Below are positions 45,131 to 53,413 of a stretch of DNA of 64,000 nucleotides, piece by piece. The stretch is from Lichenicola cladoniae (GTDB taxonomy: Bacteria; Pseudomonadota; Alphaproteobacteria; Acetobacterales; Acetobacteraceae): NCBI RefSeq assembly GCF_013201075.1, contig NZ_CP053708.1, positions 933,501 through 997,500 on the forward strand, read 5' to 3'. A program made the position numbers and the translations under genes. How positions within the stretch are numbered: the first letter of the stretch is position 1; the number at the start of each line of letters is the position of its first letter. Under the pieces are notes generated by a model that was not told the origin of the DNA, ran no database searches, and saw only the letters and a list, made by a program, of their open reading frames with translations.

Positions 45131-46144
45131 ATGCAGGTCATCTTGTGCGAGCAGCCGGGCACACTCCGGCTCGTCGAGCGGCCCGTCCCGGTTCCGGACC
45201 GGGACGACGTTCTGGTCCGGATCAGGCGGATCGGCGTCTGCGGAACCGATCTGCACATCTTTTCCGGCGACCAGCCTTATCTGTCCTACCCGCGCGTCAT
45301 GGGCCACGAACTCGCAGGGATCGTGGAGACTGCTCCGGAGGATAGCGGCCTGCGCCCGTCGGACGTCGTCTTCATCGTGCCTTACCTGACGTGCGGGACC
45401 TGCCACGCATGCACGCACGGCAAGTCGAACTGCTGCAGCAGGATCCAGGTCTTGGGCGTGCATCGCGATGGTGGCATGGCCGAATTCCTGAGCGTGCCGA
45501 AGCGTTTCGTGCACAAGGCCGAGGGAATTACGCTCGACCAGGCCGCCATGATCGAGTTCCTGGCAATCGGCGCACACGCGGTTCGCCGGGCCCGGCCGGT
45601 GTCCGGCCAGCAGGTTCTGGTCGTCGGTGCCGGACCCATCGGCCTGGCCGTGGCGATCTTCGCGATCGAGACCGGGGCCTCGGTCGTCATGCTCGATCCA
45701 CGGGCGGATCGCCTTGCCTTCGCCGCGGCGCACCTGGCCGTTTCCGCCACCGTGCAGGTCGGCCCCGACGACGAGGCGCGTCTGTCGTCCCTGAACGACG
45801 GGAACGGGTTCGACGTGGTGTTCGACGCGACCGGCAACGCCAAGGCGATGGAACGCGGGTTCGCGTTCATCGCGCATGGCGGAACCTATGTGCTGGTCTC
45901 GATCGTTGCCGGCGAGATCAAGTTCTCGGATCCCGAATTCCACAAGCGCGAGACCAGCCTGCTCGGAAGTCGCAATGCTACGCTCGAGGATTTTGCGCAC
46001 GTGATGGCGTCGATGCGGGCGGGGACGATCCCGACAGGCGCGCTGTGCACGCACCGCCTGACCTTCCAGGACGCGGCCGGCAGCTTCGGGACGCTTCTCG
46101 ATCCGGCCAACGGGGTCGTCAAGGCGCTGATCGAGATCCCATGA
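45131..46144 (+). CDS. Zinc-dependent dehydrogenase, L-galactonate/L-gulonate/sorbitol dehydrogenase-like
   Basis: The 337-residue medium-chain dehydrogenase has catalytic zinc ligands Cys37 (GVCGTDLH) and His59/Glu60 (MGHELAG), the complete structural zinc cluster of four cysteines (CGTCHACTHGKSNCC, about residues 89-103), and the Rossmann motif GAGPIGLAVAI. GAGAG precedes the ATG at 45131. The next enzymes (tagaturonate-reductase-like, KDG kinase, KDPG aldolase) make a hexonate 5-dehydrogenase such as LgoD attractive, but L-threonine- and polyol-type activity cannot be excluded. Confidence 0.82.
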   Translation: MQVILCEQPGTLRLVERPVPVPDRDDVLVRIRRIGVCGTDLHIFSGDQPYLSYPRVMGHELAGIVETAPEDSGLRPSDVVFIVPYLTCGTCHACTHGKSNCCSRIQVLGVHRDGGMAEFLSVPKRFVHKAEGITLDQAAMIEFLAIGAHAVRRARPVSGQQVLVVGAGPIGLAVAIFAIETGASVVMLDPRADRLAFAAAHLAVSATVQVGPDDEARLSSLNDGNGFDVVFDATGNAKAMERGFAFIAHGGTYVLVSIVAGEIKFSDPEFHKRETSLLGSRNATLEDFAHVMASMRAGTIPTGALCTHRLTFQDAAGSFGTLLDPANGVVKALIEIP

Positions 46145-47280
46145 GTCCGGTCTCGTCGATCCTGCAGTTCGGCACCAGCCGCTTCCTGCAGGCGCATGTC
46201 GACCTGTTCGTCTCCGAGGCGCTCGATCGGGGAGAGGCGATCGGCACTATCGCTGTGGTGCAGACGACATCCAGCCCCTCCAGCGCTCGACGGATCGACG
46301 CCATGGCGCGCGGGGAGGGGTACCCGGTACGGATCCGCGGCATACGCGACGGGCAACGGATCGACGACGTGGTGGTGGTTCGCTCGGTCAGGCGGGCGCT
46401 GCAGGCGACCGCCGACTGGCGCGAGGTGCGACGGATCGCCGTCACGGAAGCGGACATCATCGTCTCGAACACCGGGGACCAGGGCTTCGCGCTGAACCCG
46501 GCCGATGGTCCGGACTGCGTCACGAACGAGACCGCTCCACCTGAAAGCTTTCCGGCAAAGCTGCTGGTCCTGCTGCATGCGCGCTGGACGGTGCGCCCGG
46601 AAGACCCACTATCGCTGTTTCCATGCGAACTGGTCAGCCGGAACGGCGAGCAACTCCAGGCCATCGTTGTCGGGCTTGCGGTGGTGTGGGGCCTGCCGGC
46701 CGGGTTCGTGACCTATCTCCGGACCCGCTGCATCTGGGCGAACAGTCTGGTCGATCGGATCGTCTCCGAACCGCTGGACCCGGTCGGCGCTGTGGCCGAG
46801 CCGTACGCCCTCTGGGCGATCGAGCGGCAGGACGGGCTGCTGCTGCCCTGCCGGCACCCGGCGATCGTCGTCACCGACGACCTCGGCCGGTATGAACGCC
46901 TGAAGCTTCATATCCTCAACCTGGGGCATACGATGCTGGCCGAGATGTGGCGGCAGACGAGTCCGGACGTGGATCTCACCGTCCTCGACGCCATGGGCCG
47001 GCCGGCGATGCGCACCGCACTCGAGGCGATCTGGAACGACGAGGTCATTCCCGTTTTTGCCCGGGACGGATTGGAAGACCAGGCGCGTGCCTACAGGGAC
47101 GAGGTGCGCGAGCGGTTCCTGAATCCGTTCCTGGCCCACAGGCTCGCCGACATCGCCCAGAACCACCCGGAGAAGAAGCGCCGGCGACTGGCGCCCCTGA
47201 TCGCTGCGGCCCAACACATGCAACCGCCCCTTGCCCAGACCCGCCTCCGCGCGGCGATGCAGGAAAACGATCATGCCTGA
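46141..47280 (+). CDS. Mannitol dehydrogenase family, tagaturonate/fructuronate reductase-like
   Basis: The 379-residue protein begins with the family motif LQFGTSRFLQAHVDLF (about residues 8-23), then SNTGDQGFAL near residue 118 and the catalytic-helix region KLHILNLGHTMLAE near residues 256-269, which holds the conserved Lys-x-x-x-x-N-x-x-H pattern. It is shorter than E. coli UxaB (about 480 residues). Family members interconvert keto-uronates and aldonates with NADH. The start overlaps the previous stop (ATGA). Tagaturonate to altronate is the reaction that best connects its neighbours. Confidence 0.78.
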   Translation: MSPVSSILQFGTSRFLQAHVDLFVSEALDRGEAIGTIAVVQTTSSPSSARRIDAMARGEGYPVRIRGIRDGQRIDDVVVVRSVRRALQATADWREVRRIAVTEADIIVSNTGDQGFALNPADGPDCVTNETAPPESFPAKLLVLLHARWTVRPEDPLSLFPCELVSRNGEQLQAIVVGLAVVWGLPAGFVTYLRTRCIWANSLVDRIVSEPLDPVGAVAEPYALWAIERQDGLLLPCRHPAIVVTDDLGRYERLKLHILNLGHTMLAEMWRQTSPDVDLTVLDAMGRPAMRTALEAIWNDEVIPVFARDGLEDQARAYRDEVRERFLNPFLAHRLADIAQNHPEKKRRRLAPLIAAAQHMQPPLAQTRLRAAMQENDHA

Positions 47281-47491
47281 CAGCAAGACCTGTCCGCAGC
47301 GCGCTCCTGCCGATATGATCGGCATGGCGTTCGAACCGCCGAGGAGCGGCGACATGGTGACTGTGCACGAGGCGATCGTGAGCGGACGCAAGCTGGCGAT
47401 CGCAAAACTTGGGACCGAGCGGGTAGCGCAAGCGATGCTCCATGTCGGCAAGACCTGCGAGCCCACCGCATTCAGCGCCGCGGCGATCTAG
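47273..47491 (+). CDS. Small protein of unknown function (72 aa)
   Basis: The frame starts at an ATG overlapping the previous gene by eight bases, with AGGA eight bases upstream, and its stop is two bases before the next start, so the operon layout argues that it is translated. I do not recognise the product. The middle (VTVHEAIVSGRKLAIAKLG) is weakly reminiscent of the SAF-like N-terminal domain of UxaA-type altronate/galactarate dehydratases, but key His residues are not evident. It could be a remnant of such a dehydratase, whose activity the pathway needs, or an unrelated small protein. Confidence 0.45.
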   Translation: MPDSKTCPQRAPADMIGMAFEPPRSGDMVTVHEAIVSGRKLAIAKLGTERVAQAMLHVGKTCEPTAFSAAAI

Positions 47492-47493
47492 CC

Positions 47494-48414
47494 GTGCTGG
47501 TCGCTATCGGGGAATGCATGGTCGAGATCGCGCCTGCAGGAGATGGTAACTACAAGTTTGGTTACGCTGGGGATACGTTCAATGCAGCCTGGGCCTGCAG
47601 AATGCTATCGCCAGCCGACGATGCGGTTCGCTATGCGACGGCGATCGGAACCGACTGGATTTCCGATCAGCTCCTGGAATTCATGGCGGGATCTGGACTT
47701 GATCTGTCATCGGTCACACGAAACCCGGCCAGATCCGTGGGTCTCTACGCCATCAAGCTCGAAGACGGGGAGCGGAGTTTCGCATACTGGCGTTCCGGGT
47801 CCGCAGCGACGGCTCTCGCCGATGATCCCGGCCTCCTCGAATCATCGTTGCGCGGTGCGAACCAGGCGCTGTTCTCCGGCATAACGTTGGCAATTCTTCC
47901 GCAGGACGGGCGGGACAATCTTTATCGGGCGTTATCGAAGGCGCGGGACAACGGCACCAGGATCATCCTGGATCCTAACTATCGTGCGAGGCTCTGGCCA
48001 TCTGCGGACACGGCGCGAGCGGAGCTGACCAGGTTCTCGAGGATCGCCAACTGCGTCCTTCCCAGTTTTTCGGACGAGGCGGACCTGTTCGGGGACACGA
48101 GTCCGGAGATGACGGCAGACCGGTTCACCGATCTCGGTGTCGACGAGGTCATCGTCAAGGATGGTCCGGCGCCTGCGTTGTGCGCGTGGGATGGGCACCG
48201 GGCGTTCGTGCCGTCCATCACGGTCGACACCGTTGTCGATACGACCGGGGCCGGCGACGCGTTCAACGGAGCATATTTGGCAGCGCGGTCCCAGGGTGCG
48301 GTCCCATCGGCGGCGGCGGCGTTCGCGCATGAAGTTGCCGCGATTTCGGTGCAGACCCGGGGAGCGCTGATCCCGCGGGATACGCGGCAGCGTATTACCT
48401 CGCAGCCGCAGTAG
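47494..48414 (+). CDS. kdgK: 2-keto-3-deoxygluconate kinase (PfkB/ribokinase family)
   Basis: The 306-residue kinase starts with a GTG (LVAIGECMVEI) directly after the preceding stop, implying coupling. It has the N-terminal GYAGDTFNAAWACRML motif (PfkB signature 1), LDPNYRARLW in the KDG-kinase position and DTTGAGDAFNGAYLA near residue 248, with the catalytic Asp in GAGD. It would phosphorylate 2-keto-3-deoxygluconate to KDPG. The KDPG aldolase follows 13 bp later, which strongly supports this assignment. Confidence 0.88.
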   Translation: MLVAIGECMVEIAPAGDGNYKFGYAGDTFNAAWACRMLSPADDAVRYATAIGTDWISDQLLEFMAGSGLDLSSVTRNPARSVGLYAIKLEDGERSFAYWRSGSAATALADDPGLLESSLRGANQALFSGITLAILPQDGRDNLYRALSKARDNGTRIILDPNYRARLWPSADTARAELTRFSRIANCVLPSFSDEADLFGDTSPEMTADRFTDLGVDEVIVKDGPAPALCAWDGHRAFVPSITVDTVVDTTGAGDAFNGAYLAARSQGAVPSAAAAFAHEVAAISVQTRGALIPRDTRQRITSQPQ

Positions 48415-48427
48415 GAGTGCCACAGCG

Positions 48428-49066
48428 ATGAATCCCATGGATGCACTGATTGCGAGCAGGACGGTGATACCCGTACTGACGATCTCACGCGCTTCCGACG
48501 CTGTACTTCTCGCGAGAGCGTTGGTCAGGGGCGGCATACACATCCTGGAGGTCACGCTGCGGACACCGGCCGCCGCCGAAGCCGTGGCGCTCATCCAGGC
48601 CGAGGTGCCCGAAGCGACCGTCGCCCTCGGCACGGTCATGACCGAGGCGGACGTCGCCCTGGCTCACAGATTGAACGTCGGCCTGAGCTTCAGCCCGGGG
48701 GCGACGCCTGCGCTGCTGAAGGCAGCCCGCGATGCGCGGATAACCCTGATCCCGGGTATCCAGACCGCGTCGGATCTGATGATGGCCGCGGAACTCGGCT
48801 ACCATGTCGTCAAGTTCTTTCCCGCCATGCCTGCCGGTGGGCTGGCGGCGCTGAAGGCCTTGGCCGCTCCATTCCCGCAAACGCGGTTCTGCCCGACCGG
48901 CGGGATCGACGAGTTCTCGGCGACGCAGTGGCTCGCCTTGCCTTGCGTCTTTGCGGTCGGTGGTTCCTGGCTGGCAACGCCGCAGGATATCGAGCAGGGC
49001 AACTGGGCCGCCATCGAGCAGAAGGCAGGGCGGATCAAGAACCTCCTGTCCTCGCGCGCGCTGTAG
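48428..49066 (+). CDS. eda: KDPG/KHG aldolase
   Basis: The 212-residue class I aldolase has Glu41 (ILEVTLRTP), the GTVMTEADV and SPGATPALLKAA strands, and the Schiff-base Lys129 in YHVVKFFPA. It splits 2-keto-3-deoxy-6-phosphogluconate into pyruvate and glyceraldehyde 3-phosphate. It ends the hexonate operon that begins at 45131. Length is typical for Eda. Confidence 0.92.
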   Translation: MNPMDALIASRTVIPVLTISRASDAVLLARALVRGGIHILEVTLRTPAAAEAVALIQAEVPEATVALGTVMTEADVALAHRLNVGLSFSPGATPALLKAARDARITLIPGIQTASDLMMAAELGYHVVKFFPAMPAGGLAALKALAAPFPQTRFCPTGGIDEFSATQWLALPCVFAVGGSWLATPQDIEQGNWAAIEQKAGRIKNLLSSRAL

Positions 49067-49389
49067 TCGATCAAGTCGTCACTAACGGAATCAACCAGAG
49101 GGTCTTTTTTCCAGCACGTGCCATGGGAGTAACGGGGCCTCCACTCATGCAACGCGAACGTTATGAGTACAGACACCTGACGAACGGAGTTATCGGAGTG
49201 TGAAGCGACAAGCGCACCGATAAGCAAATCGGCCGCTTCAGAACGGCCCTGCAGGCACTATTTGGAGCCCAGGAAAAGCTTACAGCGCGCATCGTTTCGC
49301 CTGCCAATAGAGGCCGGCGCATCCGTTAAGGAACCACTTGGCGCAGCCGGCTTATGAGACCGGCCGTCCCATGCGTCTGTCCGGAGCTG
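49067..49389. other. Intergenic region between converging eda and tad loci
   Basis: No gene is visible in these 323 bp. A short GCCGG/CCGGC stem at 49346-49364 near the end of the tad operon could contribute to termination, but it has only five base pairs and no T-run. Confidence 0.4.
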
Positions 49390-49839
49390 TCAGTAGCCAC
49401 CGGTCGAGATCGAGACGGTCACTGTGCTCGTCGGGAACGCGGTCGGCACCGCCACGAGTGTCGTCGACATGGAACCCAGGCTGTAGGTCACGGTAACGCT
49501 GAACAGTGCCGATGCAGGTGCTCCGGTTCCAGCCGGCGCCGCAGTCGCCGTCACCCCGCTGATGGCCAGGAATGGTGAGTAGTTCGTCATCACGCTGTTG
49601 ACGGCGGTGAGCGCGAGACTGCTGCGCTCGGTTGCCGTCAGTCCGGCGACCGAGGCCCGCGCACCTTCCTGAGCGGCCGCCGAGACCGCGATCTCGGCCA
49701 TGAAAAACTGCCCCCATGCGAGCATGCCAAGCACGAGCGCGAACAGGACTGGTGCGACGATAGCGAACTCGACCGCAGCCACGCCGCGTGTGTCGAAACG
49801 CGTCCAGATCCGCTGCCCGCTGCGAAGCAATGCGATCAT
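49390..49839 (-). CDS. TadE-like pseudopilin
   Basis: The 149-residue protein has a short basic N terminus, then RGVAAVEFAIVAPVLFALVLGM (about residues 18-39), the TadE-type processing site with Glu five residues after the cleavage glycine and a hydrophobic helix. The remainder is Ser/Thr/Ala-rich and predicted extracytoplasmic. TadE-like minor pilins are cleaved by the prepilin peptidase and help assemble Flp pili. GAGGGG precedes the ATG. It closes the pilus operon, seven bases after the tadG-like gene. Confidence 0.85.
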   Translation of the reverse strand: MIALLRSGQRIWTRFDTRGVAAVEFAIVAPVLFALVLGMLAWGQFFMAEIAVSAAAQEGARASVAGLTATERSSLALTAVNSVMTNYSPFLAISGVTATAAPAGTGAPASALFSVTVTYSLGSMSTTLVAVPTAFPTSTVTVSISTGGY

Positions 49840-49846
49840 TATCCCC

Positions 49847-51598
49847 TCACTCCACGAGAACCGGAACGCCGCAGCGGACCCCGGGTACCGTTACATCCAT
49901 CGACCCCAGCTTGATGCCAAGCGCCGCTAACAGCTCGGCGATGATCGTGTTGAGCACTCCGGGCGGGGTGGGCACCGTCAGGAGCGGCGTCAGCCCAGCC
50001 AGCAGGTTTGCCTGCGTCGGCAGCAGCGTATTCCCGCTGATCTGCATGTTGGCAAACAGGGAAGTGTTCAGTGCGCCGCTTGTCGAATTGACGGTCTGAT
50101 ACGCCGGTGGCTTGGCCTGGATCTGCGCCTGAGTGAAGGTCAGGTTGGCGCTGCCCTGCAGGTCCGTGTCCGGCCCGGAAAGAACATTGAGATTGAGTGG
50201 GACCACGCCCGCAACAGTAACCAAATTCGCAGGCGTCGGTGTGACCGGCTGTGAGAAATTGGCGAATGCCGCCGGCGTGACAGTGCCGATCCAGGCCGTG
50301 GCGAGGCCGGTCTGCGCCGCCACGGTGACAGTCGCGTCCGTCGGAGGGTTGGCACCGCACGATATTGCCGACAGGGTCGCTTGTCCGCTCGCAGCTTCGA
50401 TATAGATCGGCACCTGGAGCGTCACGGGTAGAAGATTAAGAATGCCCAGGTTGACGCCGGCAAGCGACACCGTGATGTAAAGTCGAACCTGCGACGTCCG
50501 GACGGTCGACCCGACCGGGCTGAAGGTCAGATACGGAGTGCTTTGCGCCGGCTGTCCGACGATCATCTTGATGCTGACGACGCCGATATTTGTGGGAAGG
50601 GTGAGGCTGGGCACCAGGGAAACTGTGCTTGAGCCGCCGGACAACTGCGCCGCGGCCGTGACCAGGCTGTAGAGGTTGATGGTTCCGGCGAGCGCCGATG
50701 AGGGCAGGGCGCTGCCGATCGACTGGTTCGTGTAGGCGGCCAAACCGATCAGGCTCGCCAGCGGGATCGGCACCGAGGTGGAAACCGGTAACGCCGCCAG
50801 CGCCGCGATCGCGGTGGCGCTGACGGTTCCGGAGGTCGTCGCGGCCGATAACACGGCCTGGATGATCTGACCGGCGGTAAGCGAGGCGGTCGCCAACTGT
50901 CCATAGGTGCCCGTCGTCAGTCCGGCCTTGGTGGCCAGTGCCGGCAACAACGACGCCGCCGACACATTGGCCGAAGCCAGCCCCTGATAGGAGACGAGCG
51001 TCAGGTTCAACGACGTACCGAGGAAACTGCCGAGCACGGCGTTCAGGATCTGCGCCTGATTGCTATCAATGCCGATTAGCGTGGTGCCGGCGGTAAGCCC
51101 GGCCAGGTCGATCCGCGTCGCGGTGGACGACGCACCGAGAGCCATGGTGGAGGCGCTCGTGAACACACCGCCGAATATGACCGGCGACGTTCCCTGAGCG
51201 AAGACATGAACCGCGTTGACTGGAAGAGCCGTCGTGCTGAAGCGTGAGCCCACGACCCTCTTTGAGTCGTAGTTCCCGATACTGGTCGTGGACGTTGCGA
51301 CCCCGGCCGGAAAACCGTTTCCGGCAAGGGCGTTCATAGCCGATTGGGTAGCGGCCGCGGTGTTCACCTGGCTTGTAGCCCCGGGCGACACCGAAAAGCT
51401 CGCCGACAGGGCGGCCATGTCGCTGGCGCCCTGAAGCTGGGAATGGCGGGAAAATGCGAGACCGAGGTCGATCGACATCGCCGCCATGCCGACCATCATC
51501 GTCAGGCAGAGACCGGCGATAATGGCAACCACGCCGCGACGGTCGCGAAGCAGCGAACGAGCCTGAATTCTTTTCATGCTGCGGCAGAACTTGGCCAT
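49847..51598 (-). CDS. TadG-like protein (pilus assembly, Tad_Flp N terminus)
   Basis: The 583-residue protein has an N-terminal membrane helix preceded by DRRGVVAIIAGL, then SIDLGLAFSRHSQLQGASDMAALSA (about residues 43-67), the conserved Tad-secretion segment. The rest is long, low in charge, and rich in Ser, Thr, Ala and Gly with almost no cysteine except a late pair; I see no clear von Willebrand A motif. TadG-type proteins may anchor or cap the pilus. A second ATG seven codons in (51577) is possible. Confidence 0.8.
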   Translation of the reverse strand: MAKFCRSMKRIQARSLLRDRRGVVAIIAGLCLTMMVGMAAMSIDLGLAFSRHSQLQGASDMAALSASFSVSPGATSQVNTAAATQSAMNALAGNGFPAGVATSTTSIGNYDSKRVVGSRFSTTALPVNAVHVFAQGTSPVIFGGVFTSASTMALGASSTATRIDLAGLTAGTTLIGIDSNQAQILNAVLGSFLGTSLNLTLVSYQGLASANVSAASLLPALATKAGLTTGTYGQLATASLTAGQIIQAVLSAATTSGTVSATAIAALAALPVSTSVPIPLASLIGLAAYTNQSIGSALPSSALAGTINLYSLVTAAAQLSGGSSTVSLVPSLTLPTNIGVVSIKMIVGQPAQSTPYLTFSPVGSTVRTSQVRLYITVSLAGVNLGILNLLPVTLQVPIYIEAASGQATLSAISCGANPPTDATVTVAAQTGLATAWIGTVTPAAFANFSQPVTPTPANLVTVAGVVPLNLNVLSGPDTDLQGSANLTFTQAQIQAKPPAYQTVNSTSGALNTSLFANMQISGNTLLPTQANLLAGLTPLLTVPTPPGVLNTIIAELLAALGIKLGSMDVTVPGVRCGVPVLVE

Positions 51599-51677
51599 GT
51601 GTCGACGATCTGACAGGAACGCCTAGTTTACCGGCCTCGTGTTAATCCAGCATTAATCCTGATCATGGTCTCGTCGT

Positions 51678-52439
51678 TCAGGAGCCAGGAACCGCCTGCA
51701 TTGTTCCCAATGCGCGCAGTGCCCGGATGCTGTCGTCCAGCCGGTTTTCCGGTACGTCCCGGCGTAGCACGGCGCGAGCGGCATTTTCCTGACCGGAAAG
51801 CAGGAGCGCGGTGGCCAGGTCCTCCCGGGACCGCGGTGTCGCCGCCGATCCCTCTGCCAGTGGCCGGATCAACGCGGCACCTTCCTGTGCATGGCCGGAC
51901 ACTGCCAGGGACAGCCCGAGATTGACCTGGGCAGCGCTCAAATCCGGCTGCGCGTTCAGCGCCTTGCGATAGTTCACCTGCGCGGCCGCGTGCTGGCCGA
52001 GCAGGTCCTCGGCGATCCCGAGATCGTTCAGGGCTGCCGGATCGTCGCGATGCGTCTCCACGACCTTCCCGAACCACTCCGCCGCCTCGGTCGGATTGGA
52101 TCGCAAGGCGAGTCGGCCCATGCCCATCTCCGCCCCGGTCGAATGCGGCTGCAGGCTGAGTGCCCGATGGTAACTGCCTTTCGCTTCGAACGGGTTGCCC
52201 ATCGCGGCATAGGCATCTCCCTGCCGCACCCAGGCAGCTTCACTGGAGGGATTCTTAGCAATCATGGTCTGGGCGATGCGCAGCGCGAATTCCGGGGCGC
52301 CATTGGCCAGTGCGGTGTCGACCACCCCGAGCGACGGTGTATCGCGCATCGGCGCCACCGGTGCACACCCATCCAGACCCAGGATCCCGGCCATGGCCAA
52401 GGCTCCCGGCACGATCCTGACGAAGCGTCGGCCCGTCAT
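51678..52439 (-). CDS. tadD: TadD-like TPR lipoprotein
   Basis: The 253-residue protein has a lipoprotein signal (ILGLDGC lipobox, Cys about residue 25) and several tetratricopeptide repeats between residues 60 and 210 (AAWVRQGDAYAAMGN, GAEMGMGRLALRSN, AALNDLGIAEDLLGQ, AAQVNLGLSLAVSG). TadD serves as an outer-membrane pilotin for the secretin. An in-frame TTG at 52457 has GGGAG eight bases upstream and is the better ribosome site, so the protein may be six residues longer. It lies 35 bp after tadC. Confidence 0.84.
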   Translation of the reverse strand: MTGRRFVRIVPGALAMAGILGLDGCAPVAPMRDTPSLGVVDTALANGAPEFALRIAQTMIAKNPSSEAAWVRQGDAYAAMGNPFEAKGSYHRALSLQPHSTGAEMGMGRLALRSNPTEAAEWFGKVVETHRDDPAALNDLGIAEDLLGQHAAAQVNYRKALNAQPDLSAAQVNLGLSLAVSGHAQEGAALIRPLAEGSAATPRSREDLATALLLSGQENAARAVLRRDVPENRLDDSIRALRALGTMQAVPGS

Positions 52440-52474
52440 GTCCAGTCGCCGAAACAATAGTACGACTCCCACGG

Positions 52475-53413
52475 TCAGTGGTGGAAATGCTGCAGGACCT
52501 GGATCATGGCAGGTCCTCCGACGATGAGAAATACGCATGGCAGGATGAAAACGATCATCGGGATCGTCAGCAACGTCGGCAACCGGGCGGCCCGCTCCTC
52601 GAACCGCAGCAGCATCTCGCCGCGCATCTCGACCGACAAGGTGCGAAGCGCCTGGATAAGCGGTGTCCCGTGATGCAGCGACTGGATCATGGTCGCGGCC
52701 AGGCGCTTGAGGCCGGATACGCCGGAGCGCGTGCCCATGTTCTGCAGCGCGATCCGCGACTCCGACATCATCTGCAGTTCCTGCACCGTGCGCATCAACT
52801 CGTCCGCCAGTGCCGGATGCACCGGTGCGAGCTCGTTGCTCACCCGCAGCAAGGCCGGTTCCGTCGCCAGCCCGGCCTCGGCACAGATCACCATCATATC
52901 GAGCGCGTCGCCAAGACCGGCTTCCAGCGTCCGGACATACGCATTGCGGCGCCGGCGGATAAAATAGTCGGGCAGCAGCAGGCCGATGACGAAGCTGGCC
53001 AGGACCAGGCAAATCCTGACAATGCCCGGTACCGGCAGCCTGGGGACCAGCAGGGCGGCGAGTGCCGGCAGGGCAAGAGCGGCGATGACCTTGCTGGCGA
53101 TGAAGAAGCCGAGAGCCCTGCTGGACACGATGCCGGCAGAGGCCAGGGTCTGCTCCAGCTCGCGCACCGTCCGGGCGGAGAGCAGGCCGCTTCCGGCAAA
53201 ACGACTGCCCAGATCGCCGATCATCCCGAGCATCCTGCGGCGCTTGCGCGTCGCCACCTGCGCCGCGATTTCGCCCCGGGCCAGGCGGCCGCGTAATGTC
53301 AGCCGGTCTGATTGCCGGTTGGTCGTCAGCAACAGGACGATCGACGCGACCGCCAATATCAGCATGAAGAAGACGGGTAGAAGCACGAGACCTTGGGCGA
53401 GAAGCTGGTTCAA
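52475..53413 (-). CDS. tadC: TadC-like inner-membrane platform protein (type II/IV secretion GspF family)
   Basis: The 312-residue protein has one N-terminal span, a basic cytoplasmic loop, two spans near residues 105-150, the GspF domain with LGDALDMMVICAEAGLATEPALLRV (about residues 172-196) and two C-terminal spans. The start is a TTG whose last two bases lie in the tadB stop (TTGA). No ATG is available upstream outside tadB. It pairs with TadB to form the platform moved by CpaF. Confidence 0.85.
   Translation of the reverse strand: MNQLLAQGLVLLPVFFMLILAVASIVLLLTTNRQSDRLTLRGRLARGEIAAQVATRKRRRMLGMIGDLGSRFAGSGLLSARTVRELEQTLASAGIVSSRALGFFIASKVIAALALPALAALLVPRLPVPGIVRICLVLASFVIGLLLPDYFIRRRRNAYVRTLEAGLGDALDMMVICAEAGLATEPALLRVSNELAPVHPALADELMRTVQELQMMSESRIALQNMGTRSGVSGLKRLAATMIQSLHHGTPLIQALRTLSVEMRGEMLLRFEERAARLPTLLTIPMIVFILPCVFLIVGGPAMIQVLQHFHH

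Noticed and set aside
46141-47280. Assignment as mannitol-1-phosphate dehydrogenase (similar length)
   Set aside because: The neighbouring KDG kinase and KDPG aldolase and the QFGTSRFLQAH motif fit the uronate-reductase branch better; no mannitol uptake genes are present.
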